Assembly: GCA_040382055.1 (NCBI GenBank)
Contig: JBEIGE010000059.1
Coordinates: forward strand, 1-6,115
From: JBEIGE01 sp040382055
GTDB taxonomy: Bacteria > Pseudomonadota > Gammaproteobacteria > Burkholderiales > Burkholderiaceae_C
DNA length: 6,115 nt
Direction of reading: 5' to 3'
Shown here one piece after another: positions 4,448 to 6,115 of the stretch. How positions within the stretch are numbered: position 1 is the stretch's first letter; every line of letters begins with the position of its first letter. Made by a program: the position numbers and the translations under genes. Under the pieces are notes generated by a model, which searched no databases, had not been told where the DNA came from, and worked only from the letters and a program-made list of their open reading frames with translations.

Positions 4448-6115
4448 TCAGGCCCAGAGGACCTGATCTGGTTGGGCATACCAGTCGTCAAGTCTTTGCA
4501 GGATGCTGGACTCGATGGCACTGCGCTTGATTTTCATCGTGGCCGTCAGGCGCCCGTTGTCAATGGTCCATGGTTCGATCATCACCACCATCATGCGCAG
4601 CTGCTCGTGATCATTCAGTGTTGCATTGGTCTCGTCTAGAAGCCTTGCCAGCTCGAGTTCGATCTGTTCCCGCAAAGTAGGGTCTTGCCGTTTTGCCTGG
4701 TGCTGCTCTGACAGCTGAACCAAAGCGCAGGCAGCGCTTTGACCGGCGCCACATACCACGCTTAGTTCGATCATCGGGTGGTTGTTTAAACGGCTTTCAA
4801 TCGGCACGGGAGCAACGTATTTGCCTTTGGTCGTTTTGAACAGCTCTTTGATCCGACCAGTGAGTTTGAGCATGCCGTTGGGCTCGAAATGACCGCAATC
4901 GCCTGTGCGGAAATAGCCATCATCGGTGAAGGCCTCGGCAGTCAGGTCTGGCCGCTTGTAGTAACCCACCATGCAGCCTGGGGACTTAACCAAAATTTCA
5001 TTTTCTGAAGACAGTCGCGATTGCACACCCGGAAGTGCGCGCCCAACATAGCCAGGTTTGTTGTATTGCGGCAGCGAGCCATGTGAATAGGCAAAGTCTT
5101 CGGTCATTGCATAACCCTCCATCAGGTCCAGACCCAGATTGCGGTACCAGGCAATCAGCTCGGCTGAAATTGGTGCCGAGCCACTACCGGCCGACACCAC
5201 GGCGTCCAGACCTAGCGACGCCAAAATCTGCTTGGCGACCAATGGACCTTTAATTGGGTCAGCTAGCGCTGCATCAAGCTGTTCAGCCGACATTTTTGCG
5301 AAGACGCCATGCTGAAACTTGAGCCACAGGCGAGGTACTGAAATAAATGAGTTGGGCCGTGCGCGCTTGAGGTCATCCACAAAAGTGGCTAGCGATTCTG
5401 AAAAGAACACTCGCACGTTACCTGCCACCAGCGACCAGCAGGCGATCTTGGCGCGCTCGAATACATGAGACAGCGGAAGATAAGACAAGACTCTGTGTTG
5501 TATCGGGTGGCCTGTGCGCTCATTGATCAACTCCATCGTGCGTTCGGAGGCATCGCTGATACCGCCAAAGCTGTGCATGACCCCCTTGGGTTCGCCGGTC
5601 GAACCAGATGTGTACATCAGAAGCGCTATATCTTGCGAGTCGCGCCTGATGCGACCGCTCAGCGATGCAGTGCGGGCCACAATGTCTTCCCAGCGAGGCA
5701 AGTCTGGCTGGTGTGCAAGTGCATCAGAAAGGGGCAAAGCGATGCAGGCCAGGCCCTCGGGTATACCGGTTCTTTGACGTGCCCAACTGTCGAGTTTGCC
5801 CACAAAAAGAAGGCGCGTTTCGCTGTGCACAAGTACGAAGCGAATGTTGTCTGCCGACTCGGTTGGGAACAAGGAGACCGTTGTGCCACCAGCCAGCCAA
5901 ATGGCCAGTTCTGCCATGATGAAATGGGCACAGTTTTTTGTAATTAGACCGATTCGGGTGCCCTTCTCTAAGCCTTGCGACTGCAGGTGCTGCGCCATGC
6001 GTCGGGCCTCATCAAGTGTTTCGCGCCATGTGTAGTCGCGCACCTGACCTTGCCCCAAAGGCTGTGTCAGGTAAACCTGGTCAGCCCGCTGAACTTCATG
6101 ATCCTGAACACGGTC
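4448..6115 (-). CDS. AMP-forming long-chain fatty acyl-CoA synthetase, 5' end cut off by window
   Basis: This ANL-superfamily ligase activates a carboxylic acid with ATP and joins it to CoA; here it probably handles the fatty acid formed by complete oxidation of the hydroxylated hydrocarbon. The frame runs from the right edge to the TGA at 4448, giving 555 residues without an N-terminus, so the in-frame TTG at 6058 is not the start. Counting from the right edge, motifs are the P-loop YTSGSTGEPKG (168-178), YLPLSHVFER (213-222), GYAMTE (334-339, usually GYGMTE), YFRTGD (401-406), GRIKELFKTTKGK (420-432), and the C-terminal lysine region ATMKIKRS (525-532). The GRIKE and MKIKR forms match long-chain acyl-CoA synthetases better than acetyl-CoA synthetase or NRPS domains. 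Such enzymes are normally about 600 residues, so roughly 40-60 are missing. It ends 142 bases before TetR. Chain-length specificity is not readable. Confidence 0.94.
   Translation of the reverse strand, partial: DRVQDHEVQRADQVYLTQPLGQGQVRDYTWRETLDEARRMAQHLQSQGLEKGTRIGLITKNCAHFIMAELAIWLAGGTTVSLFPTESADNIRFVLVHSETRLLFVGKLDSWARQRTGIPEGLACIALPLSDALAHQPDLPRWEDIVARTASLSGRIRRDSQDIALLMYTSGSTGEPKGVMHSFGGISDASERTMELINERTGHPIQHRVLSYLPLSHVFERAKIACWSLVAGNVRVFFSESLATFVDDLKRARPNSFISVPRLWLKFQHGVFAKMSAEQLDAALADPIKGPLVAKQILASLGLDAVVSAGSGSAPISAELIAWYRNLGLDLMEGYAMTEDFAYSHGSLPQYNKPGYVGRALPGVQSRLSSENEILVKSPGCMVGYYKRPDLTAEAFTDDGYFRTGDCGHFEPNGMLKLTGRIKELFKTTKGKYVAPVPIESRLNNHPMIELSVVCGAGQSAACALVQLSEQHQAKRQDPTLREQIELELARLLDETNATLNDHEQLRMMVVMIEPWTIDNGRLTATMKIKRSAIESSILQRLDDWYAQPDQVLWA

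Noticed and set aside
5465..5947. Plus-strand open frame of 160 codons opposite the acyl-CoA synthetase
   Set aside because: It is antisense to the conserved adenylation domain, with a composition typical of a shadow frame and no domain.
1..6115. CRISPR array, tRNA or rRNA genes, insertion sequences, integration sites
   Set aside because: There are no spaced direct repeats, no transposase or integrase frames and no RNA gene signatures; the window is almost wholly coding.

Overview
The window is a compact set of six genes, all on the minus strand. It reads as the proximal part of a cytochrome P450 (CYP153-type) alkane or aliphatic-ring hydroxylation cluster. The GC content is moderate, close to 50-55% by eye. 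Genes are tightly packed with overlapping or nearly touching ends, and the proteins resemble those of hydrocarbon-degrading proteobacteria. A beta- or gammaproteobacterium is the best guess, but nothing in the window fixes the taxon.

In the direction of transcription (right to left) the order is: an AMP-forming acyl-CoA synthetase that enters from beyond the right edge (6115-4448); a 142-bp gap with a good sigma-70-like promoter and a palindrome across its -35 end; a TetR-family regulator (4305-3517); a zinc-dependent MDR alcohol dehydrogenase with a TTG start (3515-2433); a short-chain dehydrogenase (2421-1549); an adrenodoxin-type [2Fe-2S] ferredoxin (1518-1198); and a CYP153-like P450 (1167 to the left edge) that lacks only its C-terminal tail. 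The gaps between the last five genes are 1, 11, 30 and 30 bases, so TetR-ADH-SDR-Fd-P450 is almost certainly one transcript. The synthetase lies upstream and probably starts from its own promoter outside the window.

The genes fit a pathway. The ferredoxin feeds electrons to the P450, which hydroxylates an unactivated C-H bond. One or both dehydrogenases oxidise the resulting alcohol, and the synthetase activates the final carboxylic acid as its CoA thioester for beta-oxidation. The TetR protein at the head of the operon is the likely substrate- or product-sensing repressor. A ferredoxin reductase and an aldehyde dehydrogenase are needed but absent here, and would be expected past one of the edges.

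The protein families are known. The less ordinary points are the two unrelated alcohol dehydrogenases side by side, the probable TTG starts of the first two genes, a TetR-led operon with a candidate operator, two perfect inverted repeats inside coding sequence (one 10-bp-stem hairpin just after the P450 start codon, one 11-bp repeat in the TetR gene), and a 37-residue C-terminal tail on the SDR.
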